A stretch of 64,000 nucleotides of DNA from Copromyces sp. CBS 386.78 (taxonomy: Eukaryota > Ascomycota > Sordariomycetes > Sordariales > Sordariaceae), in contig MU839079.1 of NCBI GenBank assembly GCA_030685235.1, positions 992,001 through 1,056,000 on the forward strand, in the 5' to 3' direction. This document shows positions 11,257 through 21,026 of this stretch, piece after piece; the first letter of the stretch is position 1, and every line of letters begins with the position of its first letter. The notes under the pieces were generated by a model. It did not search any database and was not told where the DNA came from. It saw only the letters and a program-made list of their open reading frames with translations. A program made the translations under genes and the position numbers.

Positions 11257-11502
11257 CTATTCAATGGGAGCTGGCTTCTGGGCCTTGACCATGTGCCAAA
11301 GTAGCCCAATATACAGCACCGCAGAGGCGTGTCTACGAAGCTGCAGCTGCAGCTGCTCATCTTCAACCATTTCTTTTTTTCGTGAAAGCAGAGTGTATGT
11401 GTATAGGCCAAGGCCAACAGACATGAAGACCAGACCGGTTGGCGCTATATATGCCTCTGGGGTAGCAGTATCACCTAATGGGTAGTGTGTGATGGCTATC
11501 AT
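11257..11502 (-). CDS. Possible small membrane protein, 81 aa
   Basis: The ATG at 11500-11502 opens an 81-residue frame ending at TAG 11257-11259. It reads as a plausible two-pass membrane protein. One hydrophobic stretch is at residues 21-39 (PTGLVFMSVGLGLYTYTLL) and a second at about 60-72 (SAVLYIGLLWHMV). A charged, Gln/Glu-rich linker separates them, and the C-terminus is basic and proline-containing. The size and layout resemble small mitochondrial or ER proteins, but I do not recognise a family. The frame stays open upstream without another ATG, so an upstream spliced exon is possible. Confidence 0.4.
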   Translation of the reverse strand: MIAITHYPLGDTATPEAYIAPTGLVFMSVGLGLYTYTLLSRKKEMVEDEQLQLQLRRHASAVLYIGLLWHMVKAQKPAPIE

Positions 11503-11941
11503 GTTGTCTCTGTGTATGGAAGAAACTGCTCGTTGAGCATGCCTGGGTACGGCGTGATTAAACGACAAAGTCTGCGTCCTTCATAGAGTTGCCCCAAGGG
11601 TTGATTCCTGCGTGTGGGGGAGGATATGGAACATCATAACAAAGTCTGCTCCGATAGTAATCAAAAGGTGACGGCGGCGGGCAGTTTGATGCAGGATTAT
11701 GGTAGTCCAGGTCGGCGTGAATGACCCAAATCCTTGACCGGAGTTTGTTTCACCTCACGACTACCAACTCCACTATGCCAAGAAACAGCCACTTGTTCGA
11801 GAAGAGAACTGACGGAAACAGTGACGATAGTTCGTCTCGTTCATCCTGGTTCAGTCCACGGTACTCGTCCTCGATAGATTCCAACACCCATTCGTCTAAC
11901 AGGACCATTGACACCAGGTGAACAATATCATTATAAAACCA
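11503..11941. other. Intergenic, nothing recognised
   Basis: Short gap between the possible small membrane protein and the 3' end of the ZZ/EF-hand gene; no signal recognised. Confidence 0.5.
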
Positions 11942-14800
11942 CTAGTGATATGGAATGCAAAAGTCAATCCATGTGCCGAGGTAGTCGAGACGGTTACCGT
12001 GTTCCTCCTCCAGCTTCCAGACAATTTCAAATTCTTCGTAGTTGAGTCTGCCCCAGCCGCCACGCTCCTTGGCCTCCTTTTCGGCTAGGTCGAGGAAACG
12101 CCACTGGACAAGAGTGTTGATTGGGATGTTTGAAGGATCTTGCGGTTCTTGGCTCGCGTCGTGGTGGTCTTCTGCCGTGGTTGTTCCGGTTGACGCAGAT
12201 GAGATACCGGCCTCAGCCTCGTTGTCCTTGCCTTTGGGTGAAGCGCGGTCTTGGGTCTCTCCGGAGACCGATGTACGAGGCGTAGTTTCAGACATAGAGT
12301 TGGGTCGGAACTGAGGTAGTGTCGGATCGCAGTAACTGGAGACACTCGGTTCGTCGTGATGCACCTGTTCCGCCGCCTCGACAGCTTCGGCGCTGTTAGA
12401 GGGCTCTCGACTATCGACTTCGTGTTGTGGTTCTTCTGTAGGCTCAGCCTCGGCTTGAGAAGTCTCGTCGACACTATAGCCACTTGCCGCGAGTAGCTCC
12501 TGTAAGCTCTGCTCGGAAATGGGCTTGTCGCCGTCCCGGTCGTTGATATCTTCTGACGGACGGAAAAACAGCATCTCCTCGGCGGCCTTCTGAATCATGC
12601 CGCCGTCGGCATGTTGCACCATGCCTTTCTCGATAGACTCGAGTAATGAGCGGTACTTGTCGCGGACGGCCTTGGTTTCGGCACACCGAATTGCTATGTC
12701 CTCCTTGAACTTGAACAGCCTGTCAAGAAGCTCATTGAAGGCTTGCTGGATAATCTGGTAAAAGACCTCCTTGCCGGCGTCTCTTTCGGCACCGGGGATT
12801 TCCATACCCCCCCACCGCTCAGGAATGCTGCGCGAGGATGTGGAAGGGTTGGATCGAGTGTCATAGTCGTCCACGTCCTCGGCAAACCGAACCTTTGAAG
12901 ACGATGGCGAGCGCGGGGAAACCGGTTTGGAACTTTCACCCAGTCCTTCCAGGTTGGCTAAGATGTCTTGTTCTGGGTCCCAATAGTCCGGAGGTAAGGC
13001 CCCCTCTTCCTCATCCAGGTAGAATTGTCGTCTCCGGTAGCGTTCAATGAGCCTTTTCCGCACGTTTCTTTCGGCACGTTCATACCGGCGGTGTCGGGCA
13101 TCGGCGTCGTCGGTCATCCTCATGACAAATCCGTCACCACGAATGATGTTCGGGTCTGCGTCGTCCTGGTGGCCTCTGGCGCGGTCGCGGTGTCCATCCT
13201 CTTCCTCGCTCGTCCCGTCATGATCCTCGTCAGGGTTTGTAACAAAGAGGAGATCGTCGCCTTCCCGTCGTCGACCAGTAAGCAACGAGGGTAGATCCTC
13301 GACGCGGGCAGGTGGGTTCAGCAAGGCAGCAAAGTAGCGCAGGGACTCTCTGGGCATTCCGTTAGCCTCCTGGTTGTTGTATTCTTCCAGGATAGCGGCA
13401 AAAAGGGATTCGTTATCACGATTTTCCTGCTGAAAGATGCTCTCAAGCACGGCCTCACGATCAGCTGTGTCGGGTTTGTCCTCATTGACAACGCTGGTGC
13501 GGCCGTCCATGATTCGCACGTCACCGTTATTGGTAAAAACCTTTCCATACATGGGCCGATCACTCTCCGATCTAGGGATAGCACCTTCGCGTCCAAAGAA
13601 GCTGCTCACGGGATGTCTGCTAGATATCAGCTGCTTGACTTCGGTAGAGCTCATGACCTGATCGTCAAGGCCTTCCAACATGTCTTTGTGCATCTCCTTA
13701 AAGAGAACGTAATAGGCGCGGAACAAGCGCAGAAAGTCACGCCGGTCCACATAACCATCTCCGTCAATATCGTAGCCATTGAAGATGCGGCGAAGCCTAT
13801 GCTTGCTCTTTCGGTAGGTGGTGGCGTGCAGGAACTCGGAGAAGCCGATCAGATCATCCTTGTTGGTGTCGTAGAAGGCGAACATGCGGTCGTACAGGAG
13901 ATTCGGGGCATTGTGTCGGTTCGAGCCAGAAGGAACCAGGGTGCGCTCAAAGGTCTTGCGATCCATGGCCAGGTTGAGGCCATCTGGGTCCTCCTTCCAC
14001 TCGGTATTTGCCAAGAATGTCCATTGCTCCCACAAGGCTTCCAGTTCGGGACGCTCCAAGCCGGTCGATCGAGATAGCTTCGCGATGGCCGCCCTATTAA
14101 GCACTCGCACGCAGTTGTCGGGATTTCCAGGGTACCATACGGGCTGAAGCTGTCGGGGACCGAGTCGAGGGGCGGGGACCTTGATCTTGTAGAACACGTG
14201 TGTTTTGATGTGGAGGTCTTGGGATTCGCAAGTCTCGCAGAGGTCGAAGTCGGCACAGTTTGCGCAGCGGTATCGAATGCCACGGATGGGCACTATGCCA
14301 CAAGCGTTGCACTGACAGCCGCGGTGAACGTAGGAGCTACGCCTAGCATTGTCCTCGGAAACGCGAAACAGGAGGTTGACGATATTCTGGCCGGCGCGGT
14401 GATTGGCGTACCCGTCTCCGGGGCCGTTGTCGTTCCACCAGTCGTCATCAGCAATCTGTAGGGCCGGGTCGTCGGCGACAGTCTGGGCATCGGCAGGTTC
14501 GGGGTTCGGGTTGGGATCGTCGGGGTTGCCTTCTAAAGCACGAGCGGTAGCCGAGTCTTGAGAAACAGCGGAGCGGCGGCGGTCGCGGTCGGGGTCGCGG
14601 GGAAGGTCGGGAGCAGAACGTCTGCGGTGACGGACGGCATTGCTCCGGCGGACACGGCGAGAGGGATCAGGTTCGGGGAGAGACGGGTTGTAGATGCGGT
14701 AGCAGAAGTAGCCCAGGGAGGCGGCGGCAGCACAGGAGAAGAGGGCGACGCCGATGCGGTGCCTGGTCAGCGTCGAGGCTGCGGCACTTGGGCGTTCCAT
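11942..14800 (-). CDS. ZZ-type zinc finger and EF-hand protein, 952 aa
   Basis: Single-exon gene from ATG 14798-14800. Near the N-terminus, residues 16-36 form a hydrophobic segment, likely a membrane anchor. A basic and acidic low-complexity region follows. Residues about 156-208 form a ZZ zinc finger, with Cys pairs in GCQCNACG and YRCANC and then DLCETC and two His. Residues about 311-322 (DTNKDDLIGFSE) and 344-355 (DIDGDGYVDRRD) are two EF-hand loops with Asp, Asn and Glu at calcium-binding positions. The rest is acidic, probably largely disordered, with a coiled segment near residues 690-740. The C-terminus around KERGGWGRLNYEEFEIVWK looks folded. ZZ domains bind peptides and EF-hands bind calcium, so a calcium-responsive scaffold at a membrane is a reasonable inference; the substrate and compartment are unknown. 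It diverges from the metallo-hydrolase gene at 15527. Confidence 0.85.
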   Translation of the reverse strand: MERPSAAASTLTRHRIGVALFSCAAAASLGYFCYRIYNPSLPEPDPSRRVRRSNAVRHRRRSAPDLPRDPDRDRRRSAVSQDSATARALEGNPDDPNPNPEPADAQTVADDPALQIADDDWWNDNGPGDGYANHRAGQNIVNLLFRVSEDNARRSSYVHRGCQCNACGIVPIRGIRYRCANCADFDLCETCESQDLHIKTHVFYKIKVPAPRLGPRQLQPVWYPGNPDNCVRVLNRAAIAKLSRSTGLERPELEALWEQWTFLANTEWKEDPDGLNLAMDRKTFERTLVPSGSNRHNAPNLLYDRMFAFYDTNKDDLIGFSEFLHATTYRKSKHRLRRIFNGYDIDGDGYVDRRDFLRLFRAYYVLFKEMHKDMLEGLDDQVMSSTEVKQLISSRHPVSSFFGREGAIPRSESDRPMYGKVFTNNGDVRIMDGRTSVVNEDKPDTADREAVLESIFQQENRDNESLFAAILEEYNNQEANGMPRESLRYFAALLNPPARVEDLPSLLTGRRREGDDLLFVTNPDEDHDGTSEEEDGHRDRARGHQDDADPNIIRGDGFVMRMTDDADARHRRYERAERNVRKRLIERYRRRQFYLDEEEGALPPDYWDPEQDILANLEGLGESSKPVSPRSPSSSKVRFAEDVDDYDTRSNPSTSSRSIPERWGGMEIPGAERDAGKEVFYQIIQQAFNELLDRLFKFKEDIAIRCAETKAVRDKYRSLLESIEKGMVQHADGGMIQKAAEEMLFFRPSEDINDRDGDKPISEQSLQELLAASGYSVDETSQAEAEPTEEPQHEVDSREPSNSAEAVEAAEQVHHDEPSVSSYCDPTLPQFRPNSMSETTPRTSVSGETQDRASPKGKDNEAEAGISSASTGTTTAEDHHDASQEPQDPSNIPINTLVQWRFLDLAEKEAKERGGWGRLNYEEFEIVWKLEEEHGNRLDYLGTWIDFCIPYH

Positions 14801-15526
14801 GGTGATGATGACCGTGATGGTGTTGAGCAGCGGATCATGGTATCATGCTTGTAACCATGTTGTGAAGGAGACGTGGTTGACGTGTGGTTGAAGTGTTGTT
14901 GTTGAAGAGAAGAGAAGGAGAAGAGAAGAGAAGCTCCAATGAACAGAAAGATCAACCTATGCGGAAAGAAGTTCCAAAGTTCGGAGCTGTCTCCAAGTAA
15001 GCAGTGATATGCTTGGCTTACCCCACAATTTGTTACCACCTCCCACAACCCCATTCTCCCTTCGTCATCATTAACATCTTTCTCGAATTCAACGACGAGG
15101 CAATCGGCATCGTCAAAGTACGCCATGGACTAACTTATATGGTGAGATTCCGAGTTGACTAAACTCTTGGACACGGTAAAATACTTACTTTTCGTATCTT
15201 CAGCTTTTCTTTTCCCTTCGACTCAATAGGATCCAGGGCAGTTGTTCCGTCTTCTACAGTATTTAGTTCCATATCTTAACCAAGATTTGAACTTACAAAT
15301 TAAACCAGAACGTTGTGACCTCACCTCAAGCTGGAATATAAATACAGGAACCTCTTTTCCCCGCACCGTTGTTGATAACTAGTCTAATCTTGGTCTCATC
15401 TTCATTTATATCATCATACGTCCCCCTACCCAACCCCTAACCAACTCCTCTCTTTTCCTCCCCTGAATCCAAAGAAGGCACCGTGATACACTCACCCAAC
15501 CAACAACATCCTCAACCACCACCACC
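14801..15526. promoter_or_regulatory. Divergent intergenic/promoter region
   Basis: Holds the 5' regions of the ZZ/EF-hand gene (minus) and the metallo-hydrolase gene (plus). The part before 15527 is C- and CA-rich, typical of a Neurospora leader, and a TATAAATA-like stretch lies at about 15336-15343. No specific operator recognised. Confidence 0.4.
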
Positions 15527-16623
15527 ATGTCCGACCAATACCTCATCTGCACCGCCTGCGGCACCCAACACCCACACACTTCCCGCACCTCCCTCAAGAC
15601 TTGCTTCATCTGCGACGACCCTCGCCAGTTCGTTCCTCCCTCGGGCCAATCCTTCACCACCCTCTCTGCCCTCCGTTCCTCTACCTCGCCCAAGTACAAG
15701 AATGAGTTCCATCCCTACAAGTACTCCAGCCCACAGCAAAAGTTTGAGGCATCACACTCGAGCAGCCAGAAAGAGGAGGACAGCGAGCCAAAGGAGCCAA
15801 CCCTCCAAGAACTAAAGCAAGCAGAACTCATCTCCATCACCACAACCCCCAAATTCGGCATCGGCCAGCGCGCCATCCTTATCAAACTCCCCTCGGGAAA
15901 ACACGTCCTATGGGATTGCATTGCCTTTCTGGATCAAGACACCATAACCAAAATCAAGCAGCTGGGAGGGGTGGACGCCATGGTGATCAGCCATCCGCAC
16001 TTTTACACGACGCATCTGGAGTGGGCGAGCGCTTTCAACTGTCCGGTATGGTTGGCTGCGGACGACAAAAATGGAGGGCGAGGCTGTCTGATGCTGTTCA
16101 AAAGGAGATCACGGAGGAGGAAACGGTCATCTTGGATAAAATGGGAGAGGAGACCGGGGTTGTGGCCGTGAAGTTGGGGGGACATTTCCCCGGTAGTTGT
16201 AAGTCTTTTTACCTCCCATCAGGTCTTTGATAGATACGGTAGGTGTGTGAAACTAAACAAGTCAAAGTGGTCCTCCACATCCCTCACTCCGGCCGTCTGC
16301 TCACGGCAGATACAATCTTCACCACCCCCTCCGGTCTGTCCAACTGGGAAGTGAACGCACTGGGCGAACCTCGCTCACGACCAAAGGACACCAACTCGTA
16401 CTCGTTCATGTGGAGCATTCCCAACATGATCCCTCTCAGCGCCGATGAGATCGCCCGCATGTGGGGGATCTTGAAGAAGTATGACTTCACGAGTACCCAC
16501 GGCTTGATCCTGGGTCAGGACATTGAGCATGTTAATGTCAAGGAGAGGGTGTTGGAGAGTGTTCAGATCCAACTGAAGATGATGGGGGTCAAGGAACATC
16601 CCATTTTCAGTGAGGGGACTTGA
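15527..16623 (+). pseudogene. Metallo-beta-lactamase-fold protein with one-base frameshift
   Basis: ATG 15527 (CACCATG context) opens a protein whose first about 40 residues carry two Cys pairs (ICTAC and CFIC), likely a small zinc ribbon. A metallo-hydrolase domain follows with SHPHFYTTHLEWA, a His-rich motif like the metal site of the fold. After LAADDK (16055-16069) the frame is lost. Family-like sequence resumes one base out of register (WRARLSDAVQKEITEEE, then GGHFPGS). The shift falls at the A5 run 16067-16071. One intron, 16199-16261, joins GS to FKVVLHIPHSGRLLTADT. The exons total 1,034 nt, exactly one base short of 345 codons. So this is either a sequencing error or a real deletion in this strain; an intron there would be only about 31-37 nt, too short. 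Substrate unknown. Confidence 0.75.
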
Positions 16624-17475
16624 GTTAGATACAATCATAAGGTGACGCTGTTACCTTTGTTAAGAATCTCGTTATGTGCCTCCCCCAAGCAAGATGAATA
16701 GTCGGAGTCCAACGTGCCTTCCCTCACCTGATTACTGAAGCAACTTCCAGACACCGGAAAAGAGACACATACGGCACCAGGTTATTCGCCGGCCGGCACC
16801 GAACCAACTACTAGTCTGGCAGTCACCCGCTTATCTAGACGGGATCCCATTTTTTTATCTCAAGTGCCTATCTCTAGTTGTAGGTTGATATTCTTGGAGG
16901 GAATTGGAGGAGGTAGTGAATGGGGTTGGCAAATGGGTGGTTAAAAATAAATCTTGTCAGATACATTAGGAATCATGTTGCTGTTTGGTACACGATACCT
17001 ACTATACATCGAGCTACGTAGTATCTACCTCTACTTAGGTAGCTTGATACTCTTCAATTCAATTCGTTTTATTCCGATCGGTTTTCTCATGATTCTCGTA
17101 ACCTCTTCCCTTGCTTCTTTTTCACCTCTTGCTTCAACCCTGTCCTTATATTTCTTTTTTACCTCTCTCTTCACTTCTCTCTTCACTTTTAATTTTAATT
17201 TTACGAGCCGTTATTATTGTAGTTGTAGCTATGGTAATCACTAGTTTTATGCCTAGATTGTACCATATACTCTTTATCTTTCCAACTACACTGGTTGGTG
17301 TATAGAATGATACACGCGGTGATAATAATGATGATATGCTATGCAAAGAGGTATCTAGGCAATATTCCAACATTCGACGATAACGACATAACAAAAGCCA
17401 ATGGGGGACTCTTAGGTATCGATCCAAAAAGTAGATACATGTACATATGTATAAGTGTAAAAAAAATAGAGTAAC
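16624..17475. other. Convergent 3' intergenic region
   Basis: Lies between the 3' ends of the metallo-hydrolase gene and nox-1. It is AT-rich with T-rich stretches (17100-17220), as expected of 3' untranslated sequence. No gene recognised. Confidence 0.5.
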
Positions 17476-19357
17476 TCAAAAGTGTTCCTTCCAGAACCTG
17501 AAATCAACCTCACGAGTCGTCGCCGCCTTGGCTGCCTTCTTGATATCACGGGCTGTTGTTCACACAAAATACGTCAGTAAGTTATCCTTAATGATCACAA
17601 AGGGGGATGGGGAAGAAGGGAAACTCACCAGCAGCACTAGGCCCACAGAAATACACTCCCACCGTCGTCCGCATATTCCCCTCCAGTCCATTGAGGTAAG
17701 TCCTGTCAAGAATACCATTCCGCATGCTCTCAAAGAACCTCTGAAAGTTAGGCCTTCCAAAGTTCGTCCTCGCTTTCAGCTCCGTCAGCGGATCCACGTC
17801 GGCACCGACACTATTCAGCACAATGTTCTGCGTGGTATCCATGTCCAGCTTCTGGGTGAGGTAGGTGTGAATCTTGAGGAACTCGATTCCGCTGCTTCCG
17901 GGGATTTTAGCCGCCTCGCTCGATTGTTGTTCCAGCGACGAAAGCAAAATCTGGAACCACTCGAACGACGAGGTATCTTTGCACACCCAGATGAACTCGA
18001 CACGGCGCAGGCGCGTGGGCGGGTTCGGCCCGTTGCGCAAGTGCCAGATGTTCTTGAGGATGGAGGCCCAGGGGGTGACGCCGATGCCCGTGCCGATCAG
18101 CACGGCGATCTCGTTCTCGAAGACGTCTTCGGCGGGGGCACCGTACGGCCCGTCGATGCGGAGGGGCGGGAGGTGGTCGCCGTTCATGAGAGCGACTTCG
18201 TACATGCCGTTGGGATCGACGCCGTCGTAGAGCTTAGCTTGGGCGGGGCCGGCACCGACCGAGTTGGCGAGTTCCTTGGTGAAGTCGCCGACCTGACGGA
18301 TGTGCACGGAGACGTAAGGGTCGTACGGGCACGAGGTGATGGTAAAGGGGTGCCATTGGTACTTGGAGACTTGGGGCATCTGCAAAAAGAGCCACTGGCC
18401 GGCCTTGTACTTGAACGAGGGCTTGTGGAACTGGATCTCGACGACGTCGTAGGGGTGGCGGACCACGCGGGTGATCTTGGTTTCGCGGATGGCGCGGATC
18501 TCGCGGTAGAGGCGCTCGAGTAGGTAGAAGCCGCCCGTCCAGAGCTCCCAGCGCCAGCCGAGGTAGCCGATGCAGTGCTCCCAGTACTGTTTACCGGCAA
18601 AGGGAGAGAAGCCGTCGGGGGTGTCGCGGACGAAGCAGCCGACCGTGTGGGTGTACAAGGCCAGGAAGAAGGGGATGAAGAGGTGGTGAGTGTACCAGAA
18701 GGTTTCGAAAGATTGCTGTCTGATGCGGTGATGGGCTGTCGTGTACATCAGGAGCATGCAAAGGAGCATGACATGGCCGGTGATACCACCAGGTTGAGCG
18801 TAGTGAATCTGTACTGCCGATACCGGGCGAATCTGTGTCTTCTCAACGTTGTAGAAGCTGTTGTCAGGTTAGCGGGGCTCAGCTCTCTTTCCAAGGGAGG
18901 TCTGGGTGGCACTTACTTAACGTAGTGAGATGCAGTATGGATGATGGTAAATAGAAGCATAGAGTAGGCAATCTGCCTGTGCATCCAGATGTTCTCATCA
19001 AGCGGGATAAATCTGATCTTGGGTCGGATAAACCTCATAATCGTTCTGCAAACAGGCAATAGGATGAGCATGCCATCTACACTCAATACCAGACCGGCAC
19101 CTCGAGAGAACCAGACTGAGTATTGTAATGTGTTTAGACCCGCTAGACGGGCATCAGTTGCTTGCTTCCACCTATAAATTCTTGTGTCAGTAATGTTTCC
19201 TTTACTTAACAAGTCCTAAGCCCATTCGACCACCGACTAAGAATATCAAAACGTACCATCCATAAGCGAAGATTCCCCAGTGAAATGCCCAAAAGAGAAC
19301 ATGGAAGAGCAGCTTCGTTGGCGTAAACTGCTTCTTGAGCAGCACGAAGAGACTCAT
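17476..19357 (-). CDS. nox-1: NADPH oxidase 1 (NoxA type), 553 aa
   Basis: Four exons on the minus strand: 19257-19357, 18917-19171, 18858 upward excluded as intron (exon 3 is 17629-18857), and 17476-17552. Introns are 19172-19256, 18858-18916 and 17553-17628, all GT-AG, and the exons sum to 554 codons. The start MSLFVLLKKQFTP and the end DFRFWKEHF are those of fungal NoxA. Six membrane helices carry the heme histidines (H in IIHTASHYV near 110, HH at 161-162 and 176-177). HPFTITS (288-294) is the FAD site, and GTGIGVTPW and YFCGPSAA are NADPH-binding. The enzyme moves electrons from NADPH across a membrane to oxygen, making superoxide, with NoxR and Rac as regulators. In Neurospora nox-1 is needed for female fertility, conidiation and normal hyphal growth. 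No EF-hand precedes the catalytic part, so it is not NoxC. Confidence 0.95.
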
Positions 19358-20831
19358 GTTGACGACCGCTCAATTCCTCCTCCGTTTGACCCGTACTCAA
19401 CAACACAATTCGGTGCCGGCAGTTGATGAAATGTCGACCCGCGACTCGTGAACACTCGGTGTAAGGGTTGTCGTGTCGAAGTTGTGGTGACTCGATGGGG
19501 TAATGACCGTAACACTCACTCCCTTTGCCGACACTCTGATATCCAAAAAGTGATCCGTCCTCCTAATTATGTTGATATCGATAGGCGTTTCGGTGAACCA
19601 CGTCGGTGGAGATGAAGCACGGTGAACCTAACAACAACAAGACACACAAACACCAGTGTAAGAACAGAAAGTAAAGAGTGGTCTGAGCCAGCAGCCGAAG
19701 AGAATGGAAGGGTGGAGTAACCGTAAGGCTCAAGGAAAAAGAGAGTCCGTGTTACTTCACAAATTGAGGAAAAGAAAGAGAGATGAGGTAGGAACCACGA
19801 CAGGAAGTATACGCGGGGGAAGCCCAACCTCAAGAGGAGGGATGGTTGATGGGAGCCAAGACTTTGAGCGAGTGGGATGCTTGTCGGCTGCCCACAAAGT
19901 TCCGTCGATCGATAGAATTGTTGATGGGTGGTAGTGGTGATGTTATTGTCCGGGGTCAATGGCCAGACCGGGAACGCGGCAGTAGGACAACCCGAGCTTC
20001 CTTGCTGGACAGTCCAAGTAGCTTTTGACTACGCTGGATGGTACCGAATAACTACAGTAGGTGTCACCGTACAGTCGGGTTTCGCGATCCAGGATGGGTG
20101 TATCAGATTCCCGCTGGGCGTTGACTGATATCAGACGGACAAGGTCTTTGCGACAGACAGTGGAGAGAAGTTGAGACGAAAGCTGTTAGAGACGCTTTGA
20201 CGAGGGGGTTGCGGAAGGCGACTTGAATGTTTCGACTGTGACAGGGGTTGAGTATAGCGTGGTAGCGAACCCTTAAGCAGCGTGGTATTTTGTCGGCTCT
20301 ATTTGTTAGCTTCTGATGCTGGTGATGGTAGTGTTGTCTTTGCTCGTCATGTTGACCATGAAGCTTGAAGAGGCAAGAAGCAACGGGAGAAGGAAGGTTG
20401 AAAAGGGAAAGAGAGATCTGAAAAAGATAAACAAAAATCGGCTCAGGGCCCAGAATCCCATGAATACCAAGAGTGAATAGGTAGACCCAATCAGGAAAGG
20501 CTGTCACACCCATATCGTCCCGGCGCTTAACGGTTGGGTTACGGACATGGGGAGGCTCGTCTCGAACAGGCCGAATTGTCTCTGCTCCAGTGCTCCTTTG
20601 TGCAGTCCTTCAAAATCTCCAGTGACATGCTCTCGGCGGCGCTAGACACCAGAGAAGGATGACCCTCCCCCCTGTAGGAGAACTCATGGTTTGGAGCTCC
20701 TCTTCGTCCAATGATATTTCACAATTGCCTGGTAAGGTGACAAGATCTAATCCAGTTCAGGACTAGATCGATTTGCTCTTGTGCTTGTCGCCGCAGACAT
20801 CCATCTCTGCAACCGACCCGAGGGACAAGAA
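19358..20831. promoter_or_regulatory. nox-1 upstream region
   Basis: About 1.5 kb between the nox-1 start codon and the retrotransposon. It is of normal composition, with no RIP signature. An ATG-initiated minus-strand frame of 136 codons (20103-20513) looks non-coding and may be leader or chance. The nox-1 promoter is expected here. Confidence 0.45.
20827..20831 (+). repeat. Target site duplication, left (AAGAA)
   Basis: AAGAA directly precedes the left LTR (TGTCAGAT...) and is repeated directly after the right LTR at 26364-26368. Confidence 0.9.
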
Positions 20832-21011
20832 TGTCAGATGTGACTGTGCAGAATTTATTGATTTAAGAGTGTGTGTGACTGACTCGCCCAAAAGGTGTAG
20901 GGGGTGCTGGAGTATCCTAGAGGGCCCCAGAATCTAGTAATTTAAGGGGTTAGGCGGCTAACCCAAATTGAATATAGCTAGAAACCTAAATATCCACCCT
21001 CTAATCTAACA
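20832..21011 (-). repeat. Left LTR, 180 bp
   Basis: Begins TGTCAGAT and ends ATCTAACA (ATCTGACA in the other LTR), the TG...CA inverted ends of an LTR. It matches 26184-26363 over 180 bp with no indels. Twenty-seven sites differ, and all are C/T or G/A transitions. For an element read on the minus strand this is the 3' LTR. Confidence 0.95.
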
Positions 21012-21026
21012 TACCCCCTCACTTGC
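21012..21026 (-). other. Polypurine tract of the retrotransposon
   Basis: Read on the minus strand this is GCAAGTGAGGGGGTA, directly 5' of the LTR, as expected for the plus-strand primer of an LTR element. It is one of the main arguments for the minus orientation. Confidence 0.6.

Noticed and set aside
20103..20513. 136-codon minus-strand ATG frame upstream of nox-1 as a gene
   Set aside because: No recognisable domain, located in the expected nox-1 leader or promoter; possibly an upstream open frame but unsupported.
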